Source: Bacteroidota bacterium (lineage in GTDB: Bacteria; Bacteroidota; Bacteroidia; Cytophagales; Cyclobacteriaceae). From it: a stretch of 7,884 bases of DNA. A model generated the notes under the pieces. That model was not told the origin of the DNA and did no database searches. It saw only the letters and a list, made by a program, of their open reading frames with translations. Below, in pieces: positions 1 through 6,844 of this stretch (the first letter of the stretch is position 1; every line of letters starts with the position of its first letter). A program made the translations under genes and the position numbers. The DNA lies in NCBI GenBank assembly GCA_023393375.1, contig JAEWLI010000061.1, forward strand, positions 1-7,884. Reading direction: 5' to 3'.

Positions 1-1394
1 ACAGGAAAACCTTTGGGAGGCACTTCAGTAGCCGTATAATGATACATTTCCTCCTCCGAGATCAATATCCCACCGGCATGAATGGACAAATGTTTGGGGT
101 AATCACTCAAATGTTTGCCATACTGATGGATCAGCCGCGACACATCGTCCCTGCCGCGAAAATTTTTACGCGTATCGGATAGTTCGTCAATTTCATTTTT
201 TGGCAACCCAAAGACTTTTCCCAATTCCCGGATGATCGAACGCCCCTGAAAAGTATTGAAGTTGGCCATCAGTGCCACATGCTTTTCACCATGCCGTTTA
301 AAGATATAACGGGTGACATCATCCCGGTCTTTCCAAGAAAAATCCATGTCAAAATCGGGTGGTGAACTGCGATAAATATTGAGAAACCGTTCGAAATACA
401 GGTCCAATTCGATAGGATCCACATCTGTGATGCGCAAACAATAGGATACAATGCTGTTGGCACCACTGCCCCTGCCCACATAAAAGTACCCTTTGTTGCG
501 TGCATATCGTACAATGTCGTAGGAGATCAAATAATACGCATTGAAATCCAGGTCATCAATGATTTTTAATTCCTTTTCTATCCGTTTCAATGCTTCATGG
601 TTGTCCGGGCCGTAACGGTTCACCATTCCTTCCATGGCCAGTATTCTAAGGTGTTCCTTGTCTTCGTAACGCGAGGCGAGGAAAGCTTTTTTGTTCTTGC
701 GTATTTTGCTCTTGAAGTCATGTTCAAAATGACACTGTTCGAGCAACCATGAAGTGTTAATGGCTATTGCGGGATAATTTTGATAACAGGATAATAGTTT
801 ATCGACGGGTACAAAATGTTCGTTCCGAAATGCTTGTTGGTCAATAAGTAGCCTGCTAATTACAATATTCAGATCTACTGCACGGAGTACCTGGTGTAAT
901 TGAAATTCACTTTTATTGAGCAGGGTTACCGGGTGCAGGATCACCAGTTTATGCAACATCTGTCGCAAGGATGAGCCATAAAGCCTTCCGGTTTCATGGG
1001 GCCGGATGCCAATGAACTCATACGGTTTTAATGGTCTTTCCGGCGTTTTGCTCCAGGGGTATATTAGGAATACATTGGTGAACTCCGGTGGCTGTGCATA
1101 CTCATTGGGATGAAGCAACCGGTTAGTCAGGAAGCGGTTCAATTCGTAAAATCCCTCGTTGTTGCGGGCAATGCCTATAAAATCGCAAATACCATTGGTA
1201 CGAAAATCGACACCCAATACCGGATCAACATCATTTTCCTGACAAATTTTTACAAATTTAAAAGCACCGCATACATTGTTGATATCGGTAAGCACCAGTT
1301 TGCCCACATTGTATTTTTTTGCCTCCTTCACCAGTGCCTCTACAGGCAAGGTGCCGTATTTAAAACTAAAATAGCTGTGGCAATTGAGATACAT
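1..1394 (-). CDS. dnaE2: DNA polymerase III alpha subunit paralogue, DnaE2/ImuC-like (N-terminal part, cut by window edge)
   Basis: Template-directed DNA polymerase of the C family; 464 codons are visible and the C-terminal part lies beyond position 1. The protein starts MYLNCHSYFSFKYGTL, the PHP domain start, followed by LTDINN near residues 35-40. The palm begins near residue 270. GRGSGANSIVSYCL (307-320) matches the conserved GRGSGA loop, and PDFDMDF (346-352) carries the two catalytic aspartates D347 and D349. The third expected aspartate would lie past the edge. HAGGILIS (439-446) is another family signature. Metal-binding histidines usual in the PHP domain are missing (N4 for the first His of HxH, I38 for the His of LTDH), so it probably has no PHP metal site. 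From memory, this start is typical of the shorter second DnaE of Bacteroidota, linked to translesion synthesis rather than main replication. The ATG at 1394 is chosen because it begins directly at the PHP domain. DnaE family is certain; the DnaE2 role is inference. Confidence 0.9.
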   Translation of the reverse strand, partial: MYLNCHSYFSFKYGTLPVEALVKEAKKYNVGKLVLTDINNVCGAFKFVKICQENDVDPVLGVDFRTNGICDFIGIARNNEGFYELNRFLTNRLLHPNEYAQPPEFTNVFLIYPWSKTPERPLKPYEFIGIRPHETGRLYGSSLRQMLHKLVILHPVTLLNKSEFQLHQVLRAVDLNIVISRLLIDQQAFRNEHFVPVDKLLSCYQNYPAIAINTSWLLEQCHFEHDFKSKIRKNKKAFLASRYEDKEHLRILAMEGMVNRYGPDNHEALKRIEKELKIIDDLDFNAYYLISYDIVRYARNKGYFYVGRGSGANSIVSYCLRITDVDPIELDLYFERFLNIYRSSPPDFDMDFSWKDRDDVTRYIFKRHGEKHVALMANFNTFQGRSIIRELGKVFGLPKNEIDELSDTRKNFRGRDDVSRLIHQYGKHLSDYPKHLSIHAGGILISEEEMYHYTATEVPPKGFP

Positions 1395-1408
1395 AAACTA
1401 ATATATTT

Positions 1409-1430
1409 AGTATTATTGATCAAATATACT
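1409..1430. promoter_or_regulatory. 22-bp imperfect palindrome, candidate operator of the DnaE2-like gene
   Basis: AGTATTATTGA and TCAAATATACT form two 11-base half-sites that match at 9 of 11 positions when one is reverse-complemented, meeting at a TGATCA core. The element ends 14 bp before the polymerase start codon and covers its predicted -7 box, as a repressor site would. Repression by a LexA-like regulator is inference from the behaviour of dnaE2 cassettes elsewhere; no regulator gene is visible here. AT-rich DNA gives such palindromes by chance fairly often. Confidence 0.4.
1421..1428 (-). promoter_or_regulatory. -7 box (TATATTTG) of the DnaE2-like gene
   Basis: Read on the minus strand, TATATTTG matches the Bacteroidota -7 consensus TAnnTTTG exactly and lies 26 bp before the ATG at 1394. 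No clear TTG-type -33 element is found 17-23 bp further upstream, so the promoter may be weak or activator-dependent. Confidence 0.45.
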
Positions 1431-1507
1431 AATTTTATTGGTAATTTTAGAAAGCAGTCAGAATTTTCTCAAAGGGGCTGCATTTTCCTATATAGGTTTG
1501 ATTTGTT

Positions 1508-1515
1508 TATCTTTG
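1508..1515 (+). promoter_or_regulatory. -7 box (TATCTTTG) of the HEPN/MNT module
   Basis: TATCTTTG fits TAnnTTTG and ends 14 bp before the ATG at 1530. A second match, TAGGTTTG, lies at 1493-1500. Neither has a convincing -33 TTG at normal spacing. If the 1508 box is used, transcription would begin around 1520, giving almost no leader before the ATG at 1530 and about 80 nt before the ATG at 1601. Confidence 0.35.
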
Positions 1516-1529
1516 ACTAAAATTTAACA

Positions 1530-1604
1530 ATGGACGACCAAATCAACATAACAAAACATATAATCCCTGGATTACTACTTCGGACAAAGATTTTATCACA
1601 ATGA
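1530..1604 (+). other. 24-codon frame ahead of the HEPN gene: displaced original N-terminus or leader peptide
   Basis: ATG at 1530 opens a frame reading MDDQINITKHI and ending at TGA 1602-1604, which overlaps the ATG at 1601 as ATGA. Its first 10 or so residues resemble the usual start of HEPN proteins of this type (from memory). The expected continuation, NPWITTSDKDFIT, is found from 1562 in another frame, the frame of the HEPN gene. One missing base near 1557-1562 would explain this. The ATGA overlap could still let ribosomes restart at 1601, so a leader peptide role is the alternative. Confidence 0.5.
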
Positions 1605-1927
1605 ATCATTTATATGAATCAAAGGATTATCATTGGTCTTTGTTTGTTGGCCACATTGTAATTGAAAGGCTACTTAAAGCTTGTGTCGTCAGTGAAACCC
1701 TAAAACATGCACCCTTCACCCATGATTTAACAAAATTGGCTATTTTATCAGGACTTAAGTTCACTGAAGAATACTTGGATTGGTTGGATACTATTACTAC
1801 TTTCAATATGAATGCTCGATATGACAGCTATAAAGAAGCATTTTATAAGAAATGTACCTATGATTTTACAACTGAGTGGCTAGAAAAAATTAAAATATTG
1901 CAATCATGGATAAAGGAGAAGCTTTAA
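1601..1927 (+). CDS. HEPN-domain protein, probable toxin partner of a HEPN/MNT module
   Basis: Small all-alpha HEPN protein (108 residues from this start). HEPN proteins paired with MNT nucleotidyltransferases act as toxins, generally RNases, in known systems. Family signs are SLFVGHIVIERLLKA (13-27), HAPFTHDLTKLA (36-47), NARYDSYKEAFYKK (71-84) and a C-terminal helix ending in WIKEKL. The catalytic RX4-6H motif of RNase HEPN domains is not present; this subclass has the RYDSY segment instead. The frame is open upstream to 1517 and encodes NPWITTSDKDFIT just before the ATG, which looks like the first HEPN helix, but there is no in-frame ATG there. So the gene is either shortened or frameshifted at its start. 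ATG 1601 is the only in-frame ATG that keeps the core. The stop lies inside the next gene, with a 22-bp overlap, indicating translational coupling. Family call is firm; activity and intactness are uncertain. Confidence 0.75.
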   Translation: MNHLYESKDYHWSLFVGHIVIERLLKACVVSETLKHAPFTHDLTKLAILSGLKFTEEYLDWLDTITTFNMNARYDSYKEAFYKKCTYDFTTEWLEKIKILQSWIKEKL

Positions 1928-2217
1928 AAATTGCTACTCGGTATGTGGATACAATTAGCAGTAAATATGTTATTTTACAAGCTTTCATGTTCGGCTCATT
2001 TGCTAAAGGGACAAACCATGCGGATAGTGATATAGATATAGCGATAGTGTTGAAAAACGCTTCAGACATAATAGATACTCAGATCGACATGATGAAATTA
2101 CGAAGAAAAGTTGATCTGAGAATTGAACCACATCCTTTTGCGATTACGGATTTTACCTTGGAGAACCCGGTTGTAAATGAAATTTTGAAATCAGGAATAT
2201 TGATTAAAGCCACGTAG
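1906..2217 (+). CDS. MNT-type minimal nucleotidyltransferase, probable antitoxin partner of the HEPN protein
   Basis: A 103-residue DNA polymerase beta-like minimal nucleotidyltransferase. In characterised HEPN/MNT pairs this partner neutralises the HEPN toxin, in some cases by adding AMP groups to it. The signature GSX10DXD is complete: GSFAKGTNHADSDID begins at residue 31, with D43 and D45 as metal ligands. A third acidic residue is in VDLRIEP (69-75). Length is normal for the family and the catalytic set looks intact, so the enzyme is probably active. It starts inside the HEPN gene (22-bp overlap); ATG 1906 is preceded by no clear ribosome binding site, in keeping with coupled translation. 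The gene ends at TAG 2215-2217, convergent with the response-regulator gene. The family is clear; the substrate and antitoxin role are inferred from the pairing. Confidence 0.85.
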   Translation: MDKGEALKIATRYVDTISSKYVILQAFMFGSFAKGTNHADSDIDIAIVLKNASDIIDTQIDMMKLRRKVDLRIEPHPFAITDFTLENPVVNEILKSGILIKAT

Positions 2218-2255
2218 ACTAACCTATATGTTCTTTTTGTAAATAACCATGAGAA

Positions 2256-2285
2256 GGCCACGTGGTAGTCCTTCAACCCGTGGTC
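2256..2285. terminator. GC-rich hairpin between convergent genes, possible terminator
   Basis: GGCCACG (2256-2262) can pair with CGTGGTC (2279-2285), seven pairs including one G-T, around a 16-nt loop. It lies 39 bp after the MNT stop codon. A six-T run at 2299-2304 follows on the plus strand but 13 bp away, further than a standard intrinsic terminator; the minus strand has no T-run. It overlaps the end of the extended receiver reading frame. Weak candidate. Confidence 0.2.
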
Positions 2286-2350
2286 ACCATCCCTTCCCTT
2301 TTTTCCAACACCATCATCAGATTTTCGATGGTTTTTTTCAGGTACATCAT

Positions 2351-2674
2351 TCAACTTTCGCTTTTGACCACATATCCAAATACTCCTTCCTCCTTCACCT
2401 TGGCCACCACGGAAATATCATCTTGCGCAGAAACCACGATAATTTCGATCTGGCTGTCGTAAGCTTTGATTTTTTTTATCAGCTCCAAACCATTGATGTC
2501 GGGCAACATCATATCCAGAATTATGAAAGAAGGATTTATCTGAAGTTTTTCCAATAGATTTTTGCCATCAGGGACATAATGCGTTTCGAGATTTTTAAGG
2601 CCACAAATCGCCAATTTTAAAGCCAGTGCTTCCGTTTTGTTATCTTCTACAATTAATACCTTGTGTTTATACAT
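2351..2674 (-). CDS. Single-domain (CheY-like) response regulator, apparently truncated in its last helix
   Basis: A stand-alone receiver domain of 107 residues with no DNA-binding or enzyme output domain. It would accept a phosphoryl group on D54 (ILDMMLPD, 52-59). The acidic pocket E10/D11, the switch residue S82 and K104 (VVKSES) are all present. It starts 11 bp after the hybrid kinase stop, so the two are surely one operon, and it is the obvious terminal acceptor for that kinase's Hpt domain. The frame stops at TGA 2351-2353, just after K104, where a receiver normally has one more helix. Reading past the TGA gives a helix-like MMYLKKTIENLMMVLEK and stops at 2273-2275, which would make a 132-residue product of normal length. 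The helix alpha-5 loss may impair folding or partner binding. Alternatives are a sequencing error at the TGA or a naturally short receiver. Confidence 0.88.
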   Translation of the reverse strand: MYKHKVLIVEDNKTEALALKLAICGLKNLETHYVPDGKNLLEKLQINPSFIILDMMLPDINGLELIKKIKAYDSQIEIIVVSAQDDISVVAKVKEEGVFGYVVKSES

Positions 2675-2685
2675 CTTAATTATGG

Positions 2686-5600
2686 TTAAATCAGTTGATT
2701 ATTTCTCATATGAATGATAAAATCCTGCAAACATGGTTGTAAAGCAGAAATATCCTTTCCAATATTCCGGTAGTTGGAAGTATTTAACTGATAGTTGATA
2801 GTTTTTACCAAATCATGAAGCCGAAGGGCCCCAACAGTACCACTCAGACCTTTTAGGGTATGAATGGATTTGTACAGTTCGTTATTATTATTTTCCGAAA
2901 ATGATTTTACTGAAGCATTGATCAACTCTTCCGCATCTACAATAAATGCTTCGTAAATTTCCTTTATGGCTTCCGTATCGTTGCCAGATATCGTCTTAAT
3001 ATCATGATAGGTTTTGGCGTTTAGTATATCTGGTAAAACAGTTTCCCCGGGGGGTGTTTTTTTGTTGGATAACAATTTTTCGTTCACCTGATGCGCAACC
3101 CATTTTCTCAGCTTTTCCGACAACTGTTCGTAAGTAAATGGTTTGGCGAGATAATCGTCCATGCCTGCTTGGATGTATTTTTCGGCATCGCCTTCCATGG
3201 CATTGGCACTCAAACCAATGATAATGGGGGGATTGTCAAATTTTTCCTTAATAATTGCCGTAGTTTCCATACCATCCATCAAAGGCATCTGAATGTCCAT
3301 TAACACAATGTCGAAAGTCTTGTTTTTCATTTTCTCCAGTGCCTCCAGTCCATTGCCAGCTGCATCATTCTGGCAACCTACTTTGCTCAACATCAGGCCC
3401 GTAACCTGTTTGTTCACCGGATGGTCTTCCACCAACAGCACCTGTGTTTCGATCAGGGCTTTACTGTTTTTGGTTTTGTTGGCAATCCTGTCAAGTGCCT
3501 GAACCTGACGTGTGGTTTCATACCTGAAATTAAAACTGAATTTGCTGCCTTTTCCTGGAGCAGATGCTACACTTATCTTACCCCCCATTAATTCCACCAG
3601 TCGTTGACAGATGGTCAGTCCCAATCCTGTGCCGGAATGTTTCTTTTTTAACTGATTGTTCAATTGACTGTATTTTTGAAACAAATTTTTCAATTCAGCA
3701 TCAGAGATCCCGGTACCAGTATCCTCCACCGCAATTTCTATCTGGTTGCTATCTTTTGATTTAGCCGAAATGGTAATTTCACCTACTTCTGTAAATTTTG
3801 CCGCATTACTCACCAGATTGGTTAAAATCTGATTGATCTTGGTCTCATCGGCTTTAATAAATTCCGGGATCTGCTCATCAATTTGTACACTTAAAGTAAC
3901 CTCATTTTGCTTGATTACAGGTAAAAACAAATCTTTTACCTGCTGGATCAACTGCCGGAAATTAAATGTGCTGGTGTTTATCTTCATCTTCCCCGCTTCC
4001 AGTTTGGAGAGATCCAGAATTTCATTGATTATTTCCAGCAGATTCCTTGATGAATTTTGTATGGTTTTGAGATACCCCAATTGTTGCTCATTAAGATGAG
4101 TGTCCATTAGAATATCGGTCATTCCAACTATGCCGTTCATAGGTGTTCTGATCTCATGGCTCATATTGGCCAGGAATTCGGTTTTGAACTGTAATGAACG
4201 CTCAGCAAGCTCCTTGGCTTGTAGCAACTCCTCCTGTTTCTTTTTTTCTGTGATATCTGTCAATATACCATCATACCTGACCAGCTTTTTATGGGTCATG
4301 GAAGGCATCATATCGATCGAAACCCATTTTTTCTCGCCACTTCTTGTGATCAACCGGAATTCCAGGTATTGTTTTTTACCTTCCTGCAGTTCAATCAACT
4401 GCTGGTTTATCATTTCCTTATCTTCGGGATGAGCCAAATCTATCCAAAAACCAGGATTATTCATTAATTCTTCACGACCATACCCTGTCAATTCTTTTAC
4501 ATAAGGGGAAATGTGGATTAATTTATTGTTTGAAACATCAACTGACACAAATACATTGTCCAGATTTTCAAACATATACTGTAATTGTTGCCGGGTTTCA
4601 GAGGCTTCAATTTCTGCTAATTTTCGGTCGGTAATATCGGTAAGGGATCCTGCTATACGAACGATCTTATCGTCCTGGCCATAGAATACCGCACCACGAA
4701 ACATCGCCCATCTATGCTGTCCGGTCTTATGGATGATACGGCATTCCAATTCAAAAAAATTGGAATGACTTAAAACGGCACATCGAATAGAATGTTTAAG
4801 CGATTTTTTGTCCTCTGGTGGAACCAACCTAAGCAGGCTTAATGGTGAATTGGGTAGTTCAAATGATTTATACCCCAATAAGGAAATCAGATTAGGTGAA
4901 AGATAAAAATCTTTTTTCTCCAGATTGAAATCCCAAACCCCAATGTTACCACTAGACATCGCCAGGGAATATCTTTCTTCACTTTTCTGTAAGGCATCTT
5001 CAATGATCTTTTGTGTAGTAATGTCTACATCCAGCCCGGCAATCCTTACAATTTCGCCATTGGTATTCCGGATTACAGTACCGCGTGTATGCATCCATTT
5101 TTCCGTACCATTCTTATGGGTTTTCCTGCTCACAAATTCATAGCTACTTATAGCTTCATTGGATATTGCATAAATTTTTTGGCGGATAATGTTAACATCG
5201 TCAGGGTGAGTAAGTGAAAAATAGGATGATAAATGGTTAGAAAGTTCATCATCGTTAAACCCTAACATGGATTTTAAATTGGGACTTATGTAATTCTCAT
5301 CCGTTTCAAGGTTAAAATCCCAAATGGCTATTTTATTGTAAGAAGTAACCAGTTTATAACGATTCTCGCTTTTTTTCAGGGCTTGCTCGGTTTCTTTTTT
5401 CTGAGTGATATCAATGATCACACCGTCGAAAAACAATTGCCCATAGGAATTGCCATTTATGACCACCCCTCGTTCTACCACCCATTTCACGGCTCCATCT
5501 TTATGAATAATACGGTATTCTACATCCAGGCTAAGCTTCTTTTCCGTAACTTCTTTGAGTAATGGCGTCAACCATTTTTTATCGTTAGGATGAACAATTT

Positions 5601-6492
5601 GATTATAATCGTTTGTCTCTAAAAAGTAAGATGCTGAATAACCGGTAATCCGTTCAATCTCGTGACTGATATAATCATATTTTTCCAATGAGGTGATTGA
5701 TTTTCTGTAAACAGCTCCGGGCACGTTATCTACCAGATGTTTGAATTGCTCTTTACTGGCCAATAACGCTGACTCAATTTTATTACGTTCCTGTCGCTGG
5801 AGCATGTCAGTCAGCACCAATCCAATGTCACGGGCAAGAATTAGAATAATATCACAATCAAAATCGAGAAGTTTGCGATCGTTTTTTTCGGGAGAACAAA
5901 TTTCAATCGCTCCATATACTTTGTTACGCACATAAATTGTGGCAGCGATATATGTACCTACATTGCCATATACCGGATGGTCGTACCCATTCTCCTTTAT
6001 TCTCACAATATTCGAGAAATCATTTGCATAAATTTCCGATAATGTAGCGGCAGGAATCTGAAAATCATTACCAACATTAAATTCCAATTCGGGGGAAATA
6101 TTGGCAAGGCAGAGTCCCTGTTTTTCATCCACTTTATAAATCAGGGCAAGGGGAAGTCCCAACAATTCGCATCCTATCTGTAAATAGGATTGAAAAAGGA
6201 GGGTAAAATTTTCATAACCTTCAGCCCTGAGGTCGATCAACAATTTGAGGAAATGAACCAGCTTGTAATAATTCTCCTCAATATTTCCTGAATGCCTTGT
6301 TTTATGGTTTTTTAAAATTTTACCAAGTTTTTGAAGTTTTTCTACAACCAGACTCCCTGTCAAATCAAAGTCAGAGGTATTCAATTCATAATTTCCCGAT
6401 TCAAATTCTTGAAGAATTTGAAGTATCTCTGCTTCATGCTTAATTTTTTTTATCATTATATCTTCGAAATGTCCAGAAAAACAACCATGCAT
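2686..6492 (-). CDS. Soluble multi-PAS hybrid sensor histidine kinase with receiver and Hpt domains
   Basis: A 1268-residue unorthodox histidine kinase. No signal peptide or membrane span is visible, so it is probably cytoplasmic and senses internal signals. Domain order with approximate residues: GAF 75-235; PAS/PAC 245-365; PAS/PAC 375-495; PAS/PAC 505-625; PAS/PAC 632-750; short coiled coil; HisKA with H779 in SHEIRTP; HATPase with N-box N896, DTGTGI (924-929) and GTGLGL (954-959); receiver with E1022/D1023, phosphoacceptor D1066, S1095 and K1117; Hpt with H1211 in HTLKG. All four relay sites are intact, so His-Asp-His transfer inside one chain is expected, with the downstream receiver as last acceptor. 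PAS modules 2 and 3 resemble each other closely. The longest frame begins MHGCFSGHFED; the second Met (residue 13, start at 6456, MIKKIKHEAE) looks equally or more natural. There is no Shine-Dalgarno sequence to decide. The signal is unknown. Confidence 0.95.
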   Translation of the reverse strand: MHGCFSGHFEDIMIKKIKHEAEILQILQEFESGNYELNTSDFDLTGSLVVEKLQKLGKILKNHKTRHSGNIEENYYKLVHFLKLLIDLRAEGYENFTLLFQSYLQIGCELLGLPLALIYKVDEKQGLCLANISPELEFNVGNDFQIPAATLSEIYANDFSNIVRIKENGYDHPVYGNVGTYIAATIYVRNKVYGAIEICSPEKNDRKLLDFDCDIILILARDIGLVLTDMLQRQERNKIESALLASKEQFKHLVDNVPGAVYRKSITSLEKYDYISHEIERITGYSASYFLETNDYNQIVHPNDKKWLTPLLKEVTEKKLSLDVEYRIIHKDGAVKWVVERGVVINGNSYGQLFFDGVIIDITQKKETEQALKKSENRYKLVTSYNKIAIWDFNLETDENYISPNLKSMLGFNDDELSNHLSSYFSLTHPDDVNIIRQKIYAISNEAISSYEFVSRKTHKNGTEKWMHTRGTVIRNTNGEIVRIAGLDVDITTQKIIEDALQKSEERYSLAMSSGNIGVWDFNLEKKDFYLSPNLISLLGYKSFELPNSPLSLLRLVPPEDKKSLKHSIRCAVLSHSNFFELECRIIHKTGQHRWAMFRGAVFYGQDDKIVRIAGSLTDITDRKLAEIEASETRQQLQYMFENLDNVFVSVDVSNNKLIHISPYVKELTGYGREELMNNPGFWIDLAHPEDKEMINQQLIELQEGKKQYLEFRLITRSGEKKWVSIDMMPSMTHKKLVRYDGILTDITEKKKQEELLQAKELAERSLQFKTEFLANMSHEIRTPMNGIVGMTDILMDTHLNEQQLGYLKTIQNSSRNLLEIINEILDLSKLEAGKMKINTSTFNFRQLIQQVKDLFLPVIKQNEVTLSVQIDEQIPEFIKADETKINQILTNLVSNAAKFTEVGEITISAKSKDSNQIEIAVEDTGTGISDAELKNLFQKYSQLNNQLKKKHSGTGLGLTICQRLVELMGGKISVASAPGKGSKFSFNFRYETTRQVQALDRIANKTKNSKALIETQVLLVEDHPVNKQVTGLMLSKVGCQNDAAGNGLEALEKMKNKTFDIVLMDIQMPLMDGMETTAIIKEKFDNPPIIIGLSANAMEGDAEKYIQAGMDDYLAKPFTYEQLSEKLRKWVAHQVNEKLLSNKKTPPGETVLPDILNAKTYHDIKTISGNDTEAIKEIYEAFIVDAEELINASVKSFSENNNNELYKSIHTLKGLSGTVGALRLHDLVKTINYQLNTSNYRNIGKDISALQPCLQDFIIHMRNNQLI

Positions 6493-6844
6493 TATATTTC
6501 TATACCAACATATAAAGAACCAGTTTTAATAGATGAAATTCATGACAATCGAAAGCTATTTCCCATACCTGTAATAAAATTATAAAGTATTGAAAAATAA
6601 TCCTTTTACAGATTGATTATTCAAGAACTTTTGTACAATGAGACCAGATTTTTTCTGTTAGAATTTTTAATAACTAAGGCTTTGAGGCCATAATAAATAA
6701 CCATACTATGAAAAAAAGCAGCTTTACTCTTTCTTGTTTGTTGAAAGAGTTTTATATTTGATGTATCTACATGAACTTTGAGCAATATTTTTTTTGCAAC
6801 AAGCATTATATATTATTCGATTGTAATTTTTTTGGTAGAGATTG
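6493..6844. other. AT-rich divergent intergenic region between two sensor genes
   Basis: This 352-bp stretch separates the hybrid kinase (minus) from the PAS protein (plus). I see no convincing gene: the short open frames lack family features and conserved-looking composition. On the plus strand it holds one good -7 match (6753-6760). On the minus strand I found no TAnnTTTG match for the kinase. There are no tRNA-like structures, long repeats or CRISPR units. Confidence 0.6.
6753..6760 (+). promoter_or_regulatory. -7 box (TATATTTG) of the PAS protein gene
   Basis: TATATTTG fits the Bacteroidota TAnnTTTG box. A TTG at 6734-6736 lies 16 bp upstream, close to the usual 17-23 bp spacing of a -33 element. 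It would give a leader of roughly 75-80 nt before the ATG at 6845. Confidence 0.35.

Noticed and set aside
1110..1520. 136-codon open frame on the plus strand
   Set aside because: It lies antisense to the DnaE2-like gene for most of its length and has no recognisable family features, whereas the minus strand encodes clear PHP and polymerase motifs.
2079..2354. 91-codon minus-strand frame overlapping the MNT gene and the spacer
   Set aside because: Antisense to the MNT gene with its GSX10DXD motif; its N-terminal part is the alternative frame of the receiver's lost tail.
2249..2557. 102-codon plus-strand frame, rich in His and Phe
   Set aside because: Antisense to the receiver gene, whose acidic pocket, D54 and K104 are all visible. 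The unusual composition is that of a shadow frame.
6331..6585. 84-codon plus-strand frame across the kinase start
   Set aside because: Antisense to the N-terminus of the hybrid kinase and without family resemblance.
6621..6806. 61-codon minus-strand frame in the divergent intergenic region
   Set aside because: Lys/Ser-rich, no motif, no promoter-like or ribosome binding signal; expected by chance in AT-rich DNA.
6493..6844. Possible small RNA or mobile-element remnant
   Set aside because: No terminal inverted repeats, transposase fragment, stable GC hairpin or T-tract terminator could be found by eye.
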